Of a stretch of DNA of 64,000 nt, positions 35,417 through 45,449 are shown in pieces (position 1 is the first letter of the stretch; each line of letters starts with the position of its first letter). The notes under the pieces were generated by a model that ran no database searches, was not told where the DNA came from, and worked only from the letters and a program-made list of their open reading frames with translations. This DNA is from Entomortierella parvispora (taxonomy: Eukaryota > Mortierellomycota > Mortierellomycetes > Mortierellales > Mortierellaceae): positions 1,364,001 to 1,428,000 of the forward strand of contig OY752147.1 in assembly GCA_963573315.1 (NCBI GenBank). Reading direction: 5' to 3'. The translations under genes and the position numbers were made by a program.

Positions 35417-36146
35417 TTACTCCTTGTTCTTGAGGGCATCAGCGGAACCCTTCTTGGCGAAGCGCTGGTTGCGGATGAACTTGGGGCAGACACCCTTGAG
35501 GTTGGGGTGGCGCTGGGACTTCACCTTCTTGATACCATTGCGGTGAGCCTTCTTGTCTATTATACGCGGTAAAGGGATTGAAATAAAAATATGGCATCAG
35601 CAAACCAATGCTTCATTATGATATTTGAAAGTTGTCCTCGCGATCCAGTGTCTGTTCCTCGGAGCTGGTAAGCAGGGGGAAAAAAAAGGTCGATATGCCT
35701 TCCTGCTTCCTGTAACTTTTTTCCCACAATGATGGAATATTTTGGTGATTGAGTGAAAAAGGTCCCTCCAAGCCAACGATCCCCTTTCGACCTCTTAACA
35801 CAAGATCCGGGATTTCATTGCTTCTGGGTCATTACGACGCCAGGGGTTTTCTGTTGGTTTCTGAAAAGTGACCTCCCTCGAATCTCTCAAGTGGAAGCTG
35901 AAAATAGGGCGACTGCGGCCATAGGGTCCTCTGAAGGCAGAGCTGATAGATCATGTCGCATTTTCAGAGATTTCCTTCGTGTTCCTGCATTGATATGGAA
36001 GATGACAGATCCAGTGCTCCTGAATACACATGTTGCAAAATCGCTGATGTCCCGGGTTCATGATAAGGTGTGGGGTGGGGTTGGGGGGGTTGCTTGTCTG
36101 TTCACATACTCTGGTTGTGGTTGGTGTGGTTCTTGGACTTGGCCAT
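35417..36146 (-). CDS. RPL29: 60S ribosomal protein eL29
   Basis: A small basic protein of the large ribosomal subunit. Exon 1 (36146-36110) encodes [12 protein letters not shown], and exon 2 (35556-35417) encodes [20 protein letters not shown] followed by [20 protein letters not shown] and the C-terminus ALKNKE. The joined 58-residue product matches the family almost throughout. The split codon AAC across the junction confirms the splice. The intron (35557-36109, 553 bp) is several times longer than those of its neighbours, as often seen for ribosomal protein genes. I looked for C/D-box snoRNA motifs in it and found no convincing pair. Confidence 0.95.
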
Positions 36147-36991
36147 TTTACTTTAAGCTATATCGTCAGCAAAGGGAAGAAAACGAAGGACCAAAAAGAT
36201 GTTAGTCTCCACATAAAACTACACAAGGGGAGTTTTTTTTTCTGATGGAGTTCCTGATTTCTGCTGGATGCAGGCGATTTGGTCTTTCATTATGTCCTTG
36301 CTTTGGCGAGTAAATGTTGAGTAATGTTTGGTAACAGATGTAAGGGTCTATGTTTGCAAAAAATAATCCATGGGTGCGAGATTGATCGGGTGCTCTTCTC
36401 CAGGGGTCTGATGTCGAGATGGATCGGACGTGCTTTTGCGGGATGAAAAGGTCGACATTTGACAATAGTCTCCCCATGGGTACAAGACATGTACCCGATC
36501 CGCTTTGTCCTGTTTGAAGAGGTGTGTTGAATGAATGGCGAGTGTGGAGATGTTGGGCTGTTTCCGAAAAGTCCGTGGGTGTATAGCTGTCCGTGATGCC
36601 GTCGTTGTAGAGATGTTTGCGAGGCATAAACATGCGCCATGGTGATCGATGCATGGACATTGATGGGTTGATCGATGGATGTGTCCCTTCCATGTCCCAA
36701 AACAGCGTCTTTTCAGACAGACTACCTCGAGAATCAAAGTATGCAGAGAAGGAAATTCAATCTCCCCACGGCGGGGCCTCTCTTGTGTCGGTCGAGCTGA
36801 TTAATCCACTTAAGGGTCTATTGTGCCCCAATCCAAGTCATCATGCCGCCCATGCCCTGCAGTCTCCGCGTCCTTTTTCCACCTGCCTCCCATATCAAGC
36901 ACAATAGTCATGATGCAAGGATATGCTGTGGTTTATTAGCTATATGTTATATGGTACAAGGGGATCTGAAGATGCAATGCTTTTCTCTTCT
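36147..36991. other. Intergenic region upstream of eL29
   Basis: About 845 bp. Three overlapping minus-strand frames of 129-163 codons lie here, but none resembles a known protein or shows splice structure. The sequence just upstream of the eL29 start (gctgac then tatag) could be the end of a 5' UTR intron. TTTATT at 36932-36937 is an AATAAA for the minus-strand gene to the right, whose stop codon is at 36992-36994, about 55 bp away. Confidence 0.45.
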
Positions 36992-38352
36992 TTAAATGCG
37001 GCCACGCTCGTACTGCTGTGAGAACTTCGCCTTGACGTTCAAGGCCTGGGCAGCAGTAAGGACAAAGTTGGGGTGCTTCAAGAACCCGCGACCAACAGCA
37101 ATCAAGTCGGCCTTCTCCTTCTCCAAGACTTCCTCAGCCTGCTGACCGTTCGTGATGACACCGACGGCCACGACGTGCAATCCGGGCACCTCCTTCTTGA
37201 CCTGCTCTGCAAAAGGCACCTGGTAACCTGGGAAGGCCTTGATCTGCTGCTGAGCCGTGTTGCCTCCGGCAGACACATGGAAAACATCCACACCGGCCTC
37301 CTTGACCCACTTTGCGATCTGGATCGTTTGAGAAATGTCCCACGAGGGGCGATCCAAGTGCTCAATAAAATCAGTGGCAGAAACTCTGAGCAGGATGGGT
37401 TTCTCCGCTGGGAAGTTCTCACGGACAGCCTGGACGACCTCCAACAAGAATCGGGCCCGGTTCTCGAGCGATCCACCATAACGATCCGTACGATGGTTGG
37501 TGACGGGGGAAAGGAATTGATGGATCAAATAACCGTGCGCTCCGTGGATCTCGACCGTGTCCAACCCAGCCTGGGCCGCGCGGGCCGCCGCTGTGCCAAA
37601 GGCCTTGACAGTTTCCTCGATCTCTTGGATCGACAGCTCACGGGGCACATGATGGGTCTGGTCCCATTGAAAGTCGGCGCCACCGCTGGGTGCGACCACA
37701 TTGTCCTTCCAGTAAGCAGACTCGGGAAGTGTCTCGTAGTATGCCTTGACAGATGCCTGGAGGGGGGTGCATAAAAACAACAGATGACAAGGTCAGTTTT
37801 CTTTGTCGTGAAATCAATACGAGTTTGCTTGCTAGTCATCATGAGACTCATTCTCCACTTTTTTTTTACCTTTCGTCCAGCGTGAGCGAGCTGAATGCCA
37901 AGCTTGGAGCCCTGGGCATGCACAAAGTCAGCGATCCGCTTCAATCCAGGGATCTGCTTATCATCCCAAATACCAGTATCGGCAGGAGAGATGCGACCTT
38001 CGGGGACAACGGCGGTAGCCTCGGCCAAGATCAAGCCCGCGCCATGAGTGGCAAAGGATCCGAGATGGACGAGATGGTAGTCTGTGAAGAAGCCATCCTG
38101 ACTAGAGAATTGACACATGGGGGCCACAATGAATCTATTAGCCAGAGTGAGATCCTTGACCCGGTAAGGCTGGAACAACAAGGGGATCTTGCCGGCATTG
38201 GGCAACGAGGCATCAATGGGTCCAAGGTAGGAACCAGGTGCGACGGGCTGTTTGATAAAGTAGCGCTCTTGAGGGTATTGGACACGATAGTTCTTGTCGT
38301 GGGCAATTGTGTCGGCCAGAGGCGAGGAGTTGGGTGCTTGTGTTGATGGCAT
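36992..38352 (-). CDS. Old yellow enzyme family oxidoreductase, YqjM-like (copy 1)
   Basis: A predicted FMN- and NADPH-dependent ene-reductase acting on activated C=C bonds. Two exons, 38352-37870 and 37756-36992, joined in phase 0 after AHAGRK. The TIM-barrel motifs are LLFQPYRVKDLTLANRFIVA, PMCQFSSQDGFFTDYHLVHL, LGIQLAHAGRK, the substrate-binding His pair in VEIHGAHGYLIHQFLSPVTN, RTDRYGGSLENRARF, and the FMN phosphate loop around LIAVGRGFLKHPN. They match the class containing bacterial YqjM rather than classical yeast OYE. About 415 residues. A TATA-like GATAAAAAAG lies about 130 bp upstream (38481-38490). It is closely related to the gene at 49378 and shares its intron position. The physiological substrate is unknown. 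Confidence 0.93.
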
Positions 38353-39147
38353 GGCTGTGTGTTGTTTGCTTTGTTGTTCTTTGGAGTGGAGAGAAGAGTA
38401 CGAGAGAGAGTGAGCGAGGAGTTGAGAAATGAAGAAGAGAAGAAAAAAAAAGAAGGAAGCGGAAATTAAGAATTGTCGTCCTTTTTTATCCACCTGGACG
38501 ACACCAGGGACGAACGGACTGCAATTTGTCAGAGGCGAATGAAAATAGCGTCTTTTCGTGCGAATCACCACAACTCTGACAAATCAACCCTCTGCAGACG
38601 ACAACTCCACCTGCTGGAGGGATACCAGGTCGCCCCTTTGTCTTTTTCTTTCTTGACGTGATGCGCAATGCTTCCTCGCGTAATTTTGCGCGGTCGTGCT
38701 TATTTCTAGAACATGTTGTTGCAATAGGACTCGTAGGATGTCCGCAGAAGTGCGTGAGAACACACATACGTACACTTGTGCGATCTTCAGTCTAGATAGC
38801 AACGTTGCCTACTATCAAGAACCAACTCATACATGCAAAACCAGTATCGCTGTGCTTTTCTTGTCATGGTCGCCGGTCCACGCTCTGAACCTAAGCGAGG
38901 GTTGACTGGTTTGGCACCCAAACTCGTCCAAGAACCAGCTCTTTTCTCTCCCCTGTTCCGTCTTGCCATCTTCTTAAGGGTACATTTTTGTGCGAGTCGT
39001 TCTTTTTGTTTCGGCGTCCTCCCACTTCAATGATTCCCTTCTCTTTTGGCTTCGCCAGGCTCATTCGCATCTTCCTACTGCTCTTCTCGGCACATCCCTA
39101 TCTCTCGCATCTCTTCTCCTCTTGGACTAGCTCCCTACCGTTTGGCC
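38353..39147. other. Intergenic region between OYE copy 1 and the KH-like gene
   Basis: This contains the pyrimidine-rich leader and TATA-like box of the minus-strand oxidoreductase. Toward the right it may hold the promoter and first exon of the KH-like gene, whose 5' end is unresolved. No other gene was seen. Confidence 0.4.
38481..38490 (-). promoter_or_regulatory. TATA-like box of OYE copy 1
   Basis: The minus-strand sequence GATAAAAAAG followed by GAC lies about 130 bp before the start codon. The paralogue at 49378 has a similar CATAAAAAGGAC in its promoter. Confidence 0.4.
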
Positions 39148-39905
39148 ATGAATTCGGCACGGCTAGGTACCATCCCAGTTCATTTATTTATTCATGCAAC
39201 GAGCTCATTTGACGCGCCACCTTCGCGACAAAAAACATTCTCGGACGGTGGGACCACATCTAACCACCCGCGGCTCCTTAATCCCTCTTTTCTAATACTT
39301 AGTGGTATATCAACTATGTACCATTCATTGTTGGAAACCCGAAGAGCTTAGGGCTATGCAGGAAGCCATCAGGTCAGGAAATCTTGTCTCTTAACATTGC
39401 CTGCCTTTTCGACCCTTGCAACAAAGAGCATTCACACATCCTTCTTTCTTCCACCAAACAGCGATATTGAAGAGCAGACAGAATCAAGCATCATCTATCT
39501 CGATGAAAAGAAGGTAGCCCTTGCTCTACCTAAACGCGATTTTGATCACGCTGTTCTAACAAAGGTCGACGGCCTCAGTCGATTTAGTCTGGCTGCATTC
39601 ATGACCTCTATCTGGCTTGAGCACTGATGGTTCCCGCTCTGCTTTTTCACCATCGATTTTTCTAGAGATTCAAGATCACAGGATCTGATCCCAAGAGGCA
39701 ACAATCGGCGTAAGTGGTGTGGACGCGTACAGCCTCGGTGTCATATATCACATGGTTTCTTTAAATCGAACTTTTCTATCACAATGAGTTAGAATGTCTG
39801 CACTTTCAGACTTGTTGAACCACAGTGTAAATACCGAGTCCTTACTTTGCAGCCATGATTGCAGCACAGAAAGGAGTGTAACTGAGTGACCCATTTCTTT
39901 GATAG

Positions 39906-42782
39906 ATGCCTGCGCCCACGGCTGTAGTCCTGTCCGAGGTCCCATACGGCCAAGCGAGCCGGTCTGAAAGCCACTCATGGACCAGCACACCAAATGCAGA
40001 TCATCTTCGGGGCACCATCATCACGACTGAGGATCTCAGCGCCGCCCTTCGCGCAGCAACACTGAACACTAAAGAAAATAAGAATGCGGCCCCTGAATCT
40101 CCACCAGAGGATCAGGATTTCATGCGCATGTTCAGAGTCAGTGACGAAGTGAAGGACGACGTGAAGATGTACTATCAGGAAAAATCACAAAAGCATGACC
40201 TCCCCACAATTATTGCAGAAAGTCAAGGTTGCTCAGCACAAGTGTCAGGCCCAGGAGAGGTAAGCGGGGAAGCTTTTTTCTTTTCTTCTGTCTTTCTCGC
40301 TGCCTATCTTGTCAAGGAACTCATGCAGCAACCCATCCATAGCCGCGAACTGTGACTATTATCGGCAAGGACAGGGCCAAAGTGGATTTCTGTCTTCGCC
40401 AAATGGAGGAGATGCAGGCTTATTACCTCCGAAACCCCTTCACGAAACAAAAGGTCGCACTCTTTTACGGAAATCCGAACGAGATCTACAGAGTTCGGTT
40501 CCAGCTCCTTTCAGAACATCCATTTCACGCCACTCGTACCACATTCTTTCCCACTTCTGCCAACATGAGAGAACCCAAAAACTACTGCGTCGCGACAAAG
40601 GCAACCTATGACCAAGTACAAGGAGTTTGGGTGATTAGTCCCAGACGTAGCCCACCGCCGCCTATCCGCCCGGCTGTTGAAATATCAACCCCCGTCCGTG
40701 GACAATCGAGATCCCAATCTCCCGCAGCCCAGAACTATGGCGGTCAAGGCGGTCAAGGGTCATGGCAGACTGCAAATACTTACGAAGTGAAATCGTCCAT
40801 GTGGTCCACTGCGCGTTCAGGCCCCAGTCCTGCCGCAAGTAGTTCTAGGTCGTCTCCACAACCCTGGGCCAAAGCGGCACCCCCCTCAATAGCAAGGCAA
40901 CCTTCCTCACCGAGAACCCCGAGCGGATGGTCGTCATTTCCAGGTGAAGAACCTGATGCTTCGAGTTCGTCGAGCGATTGGGCCGCTTCCTCAAATGAAA
41001 CGTCAAGCTGGGCCAATTCAGTTACGGAGGGTCTGGCTGCTAATCCGTTTGGCACCCCTCGGGCACCTGCCATCGTACGTTCAATGAGGCAGTCAGAGTG
41101 GCCAGCTCCTATATTTGACAATAAGGCGGATGGAGATTTTCCGTCATTGTCAACAGCCAAACCGCGAGCACAGAAGAAAGGAATGCCTACACTTCCACCT
41201 GTCAGACCCGTCGCTCCTGATCCGACTGTCGGCAATCTTTTGGATTTCAGTTCAAGTACACAAGCTCCACTACCTCCCAAAACCCTTCAGGGCGTGGCGG
41301 CAACAGTTTCGAATCAGCCCCTGGTCTTTGGAGATGAAGACTTTGCCTTCCTGGAGAGTAAGACCGTACAGAGTCGACCAGCTAGTGCGAACTCACCAAC
41401 CACGGCAACGGGTCAGTCAGCGAGTGTTAATACGCTCAGCGCACCAACAGTTAGGCTGCGAGATCCTGCCAAAGAGGAGGAGGACAAACGAAGAGAAGTT
41501 CGCCGAATGACGTACCAACAGGTCTCTCCTGACCATACCAATGCTCTCAAAGAGTTTATTGACGGAGAGCGCTCGTTCAACATGCGTCGGCAAGCAGAGT
41601 CGATTAGGGCGTGTTTGGAAGAACTTCGAGGCCAGCGCAAAGAAATTCGGCTAATTGGCAGATTGGGCCAGTCCTTGTTCCCGAAGGACTCTTCGCTTGC
41701 AAACAAGGTGTTTGAGTGCAGCGAGCTTTATCGCAGCAAGACAGAGTTCAGTCCGATGTAAGCATTTACTGTTTGTCGGCCCTTTTCAATTTTTCATGGA
41801 TTATGGTTTAGCTAATGTCGTTGCGCGATGTTCCTATTCTCATTTTTCTACAGAACGACCACGTCCCTGGAGAATATTGAAAGTTTGTTTGGGTACCTGG
41901 GACACCCCATAGTCGATACGGCGCAATATGAGGTCTATTGTAACAGTCGCAATAACCCCAACGTCCGATGGACAGAGACCATGATCACAGTTCCTTCCAA
42001 CAAAGCTGTCTTGGACCGGGTGGTGCTGCCTTGGGAGACGTTTGGGGAAGTGACTTGGAATGGACTGGACCGGGATCTTGACTTTGAGTTGCTGTTGCAG
42101 GCTCGAGAAGGTATTAGCCGCAACTTGACGACAGCTCTTGGACGTACAGATGTTAAACCATACAAAGACTTTCAGAAAAAGCTTTCACTCGGGTAAGGAA
42201 ATAACGCCGAAATTTTATATGAATTACTTTAATCAAGACAGCATGTTAACTGTTTGCTCTGCTCACTGTGTCTCATTTCAGTACAAAGAACAGCCACATC
42301 ACTTGCCATGATATTGCAGACTATTTGGAAGTTTTGCAGATTGTGTTCCGTGAAACCAAACAATTTGACAGGAAAGACGGCAGTGGATGCATCATTGTCG
42401 TGCACAGAGTGGAAGAACTTCAACTTACGCGCGAGCGTGAATTGGGATTATGCCTGGTAAAGGGCATGACCAGAGGTCGAGGCAAGACCTGGTACGAAGT
42501 TGAGGTAAATTACTGCGTTTCCTCGTATTCTTTTTTTTTTGTCTTGTTAAGCCTTCCCTCATTAAATGGCATGTGCTGCTACTTTCTATCTAGGTCCACT
42601 GTGAGATGATCAACAAGCGCCTGAAATCAAACCTCACACTGACTCCTGGACTTGTTACGGATTGGGAGGCCGGCGATCTTCTCGGCGATGTCATATTGAA
42701 CCCCACAGACCGCCCAGTTGTTCGGATGGTTCAGAACTTGATGGAACTTGTCAACGAGTGCGAGCAAAAGTTTGCTTATTGA
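39906..42782 (+). CDS. KH-like domain protein, conserved C-terminal region, function unknown
   Basis: The frame from ATG 39906 gives a ~118-residue exon ending at 40260. It splices to 40343 to yield IIAESQGCSAQVSGPGEPRT followed by VTIIGKDRAKVDFCLRQM. This looks like the second half of a KH RNA-binding fold (strand, GPGE turn, strand TVTIIG, helix), though the usual GxxG loop is not evident. A Ser/Pro/Ala-rich disordered linker follows (about 40640-41450). A folded C-terminal region then spans four exons: EELRGQRKEIRLIGRLGQSL, ENIESLFGYLGHPIVDTAQY, GCIIVVHRVEELQL, and a last exon ending VRMVQNLMELVNECEQKFAY. The start is doubtful: coding-like stretches upstream (about 39303-39375 and 39461-39550) suggest additional 5' exons, but I could not join them in frame. 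AATAAA lies at 42876-42881. RNA binding is inference. Confidence 0.75.
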
Positions 42783-43075
42783 GTGAGCCTCCAAGCCTCC
42801 TTTTTAATAGGAGTTTACGTAGCGCAAATGGGTCAAAATTGCTTGTTATACCTTTCTTTCTCAACTGAAAAGAACAATAAAACGTCTGCGGTCAAAAATA
42901 TTATTTGTTATCAAGCTATGCGGAATAATGACAAAAAGAAGTGGGGCGTAGGGGGGCGGTGAGAATAGGGAATGGCGAGAAAAAAATCTATGGTACACGG
43001 GATGAAAGAAAGAAAATAAAAATGGGGGGTCGCCTCGATCCAAGCCAAGAGCGACAAGAAGATGCTTTTCTTTTC

Positions 43076-43109
<34 letters not shown>
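42783..43109. repeat. Convergent 3' region ending in a CTTTT microsatellite
   Basis: Between the KH-like and MED25 genes. A (CTTTT)n run at about 43065-43099 passes into a T-run that reaches the MED25 stop codon (43110-43112). Transcribed from the minus strand, this gives a GAAAA-rich start to the MED25 3' UTR. Confidence 0.75.
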
Positions 43110-43111
<2 letters not shown>

Positions 43112-44812
43112 AACCCTGGCTTGGATCCTGCATATGACCTTGATTCGCCTGTTGTTGTTGTTGCTGTTGCTGTTGCTGCTGATGATGGAGCAGCTGTTGT
43201 TGCTGTTGCTGTTGCTGCTGCTGTTGGAATTGTTGCAGCTGGAACCGTTGCTGGACAGTCAATGGCGATCCAAAGGGACTGTTGGCATTGGCCTGTAGGT
43301 TCTGAATCAAGTTGGCGGGTCCTCCTCCTCCTCCCGCACCTGCTGCTGCTGCTCCCGCCACCACCGCTTGGGCTTGGAATCCCAGATTCTGGATCGGACT
43401 GTTAGTAACGTTCACTAAGAGCAGATGACAAGAAAACACGAGAGTTGGTTAGCAGTGGTAACGATCAATGAAAAGGAAAGAACTCGTGAAAGGACTGCGA
43501 AAAAATATGCTTACGTTGACCATTCGGAGGCTGCTGTTGTTGTGCCTGTTGCTGTTGCTGTTGATAAGCAAGTTGTTGCTGCTGCTGCAGGAACCGAGCC
43601 TTTTGTTGTTGGAGCATTTGAGCCTGCAATAAGAAATTCTGCTGTTGAGTCTGCTGAGGGTTCAAAACACCGGCTTGACTCACGGGTGACATCAGGTTAG
43701 GAGACCCCACCCCGGCCTGCGCTTGGGCTTGGGCTTGAGCTTGGGCCTGGGCCTGAGCCTGAGCCTGGGCTAGCTGTTGGGCTTGCTGATGTTGCTGGAG
43801 TTGCAGCTGTTGCAACTGTTGCTGTTGGATTGTTGGGGGGATGGTGCCCACAGTGAGGTTGGGGATCGGGACCTTCAAGAATAATAAGCCGATGAGATTG
43901 AAGTTCTTTTCGTGGTAGATCATGACCATGCCGGCATTGGGTCCGATCTGAGGGAATCGGACTACCGCCACGACCTTCTTGGCTCCCATGGACTTTGTCA
44001 ACGCGTCAAAGATGGTGCTGTTCTCCACTGTGTTGTTGGCAGAGGGGTAGATATGAATGAACGGTAACATGTGTGTCTCTGCCAGCTTATGGAGTTCCGT
44101 CGTCTTGGCTGGCATGTGCCCAGTGATCTGAAGTTTCTTGGGCCACAACGAGAAAGAGCTATTGTTTTTTTAAAAAAAAAATTAGTACAAAATAAAACTT
44201 CAGAATAATGTAAAGAAAAAAGTCGAGACAACGTACTATTCATCTTCTAATGACTTGTCGAGGGCTTTGCCAGCAAAAGTCGAGATGGAGCATGAGAGCT
44301 CCCTGGGTGCGCCTCCCGAATTGACCATCCATGAGAGGTCACCGGACCAAATTGGATCGCCTCCGAGACCAACACTTCTCTGTCTCTGCTGAGCACCTTG
44401 CAACAGCACCTGATGTTGTTGATGCATCTGTGCTTGGGCTTGTTGTTGAGGTGTCTGAGGGACAGTCGGTTGTTGTTGGAGCTGTGGTGTGAGTTGCTGT
44501 TGTTGTTGCTGCTGTTGATGCTGCTGTTGTTGTTGCTGCAGCTGTTGTTGTTGCAACTGTGGCGTTTGTTGCTGAAGCTGGGGTGTCTGCTGCTGTATCT
44601 GTGGGGTTTGTTGCAGCTGCTGTTGAGCAAGTGACGGGGTTCCCTGCTGTTGACCATCAGTCTGCTGTGGCTGTTGTTGCTGCATCTGTAGCAATTGGTT
44701 CTGGTTTTGCCCCTGTTGTTGTTGCGCTTGCTGCTGTGCCTGCTGCTGTGCCTGCTGCTGTTGCAATATCCGCTGCTGCAAGAGCATGTTTTGCAACTGT
44801 TGCTGCTGCTGC

Positions 44813-44858
<46 letters not shown>

Positions 44859-45415
44859 GGCTTTGTGGTTGGCTTTGTTGTTGTTGCTGTGGTTGCCCTG
44901 GTTGCTGCTGCAGCTGCCCTTGCTGTGGCTGTGTCTGTCCTTGCTGCTGCTGCTGCTGCTGTAATTGTTGCAACTGCTGTTGCTGTTGTAGCTGCACCAC
45001 GGCCTGCTGCTGACGTTGTTGCGCCGCGAGCATTTGGCGAACCTGCTGCTGTTGATGAGGAGTAAGTGTTCCACCACTCGCCATACGTTGCTGCAATGCG
45101 CGAAGAATCTGAACTTGACTCGCAGCAACATTCGCTGGTTGTTGCTGTTGTTGTTGCAAAGTCTGCTGAGGTTGTTGTTGAGCCTGCTGTGGTTGCTGCT
45201 GTTGTTGTTGCTGCTGCTGAGCTTGTTGCTGTTGCTGCTGCTGCTGTTGTGGTTGCTGTGCTTGCTGCTGCTGAGGTTGCAGCTGTTGCTGTTGCAACTG
45301 TTGTTGTTGCAGCTGTTGTTGTTGTTGTTGTTGTTGTTGTAGGAGTTGTTGATGCTGCTGTTGTTGACCAACTGTGACGGTGTTATTTGCCATGGAGACC
45401 GCTGGTCGCTGCTGC

Positions 45416-45449
<34 letters not shown>

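Noticed and set aside
35557-36109. C/D-box snoRNA in the eL29 intron
   Set aside because: Isolated TGATG and CTGA words occur but no properly spaced C and D pair with a terminal stem was found.
36202-36737. Three overlapping minus-strand frames of 129-163 codons upstream of eL29
   Set aside because: They overlap in different frames with no similarity or start context; more likely leader or promoter sequence.
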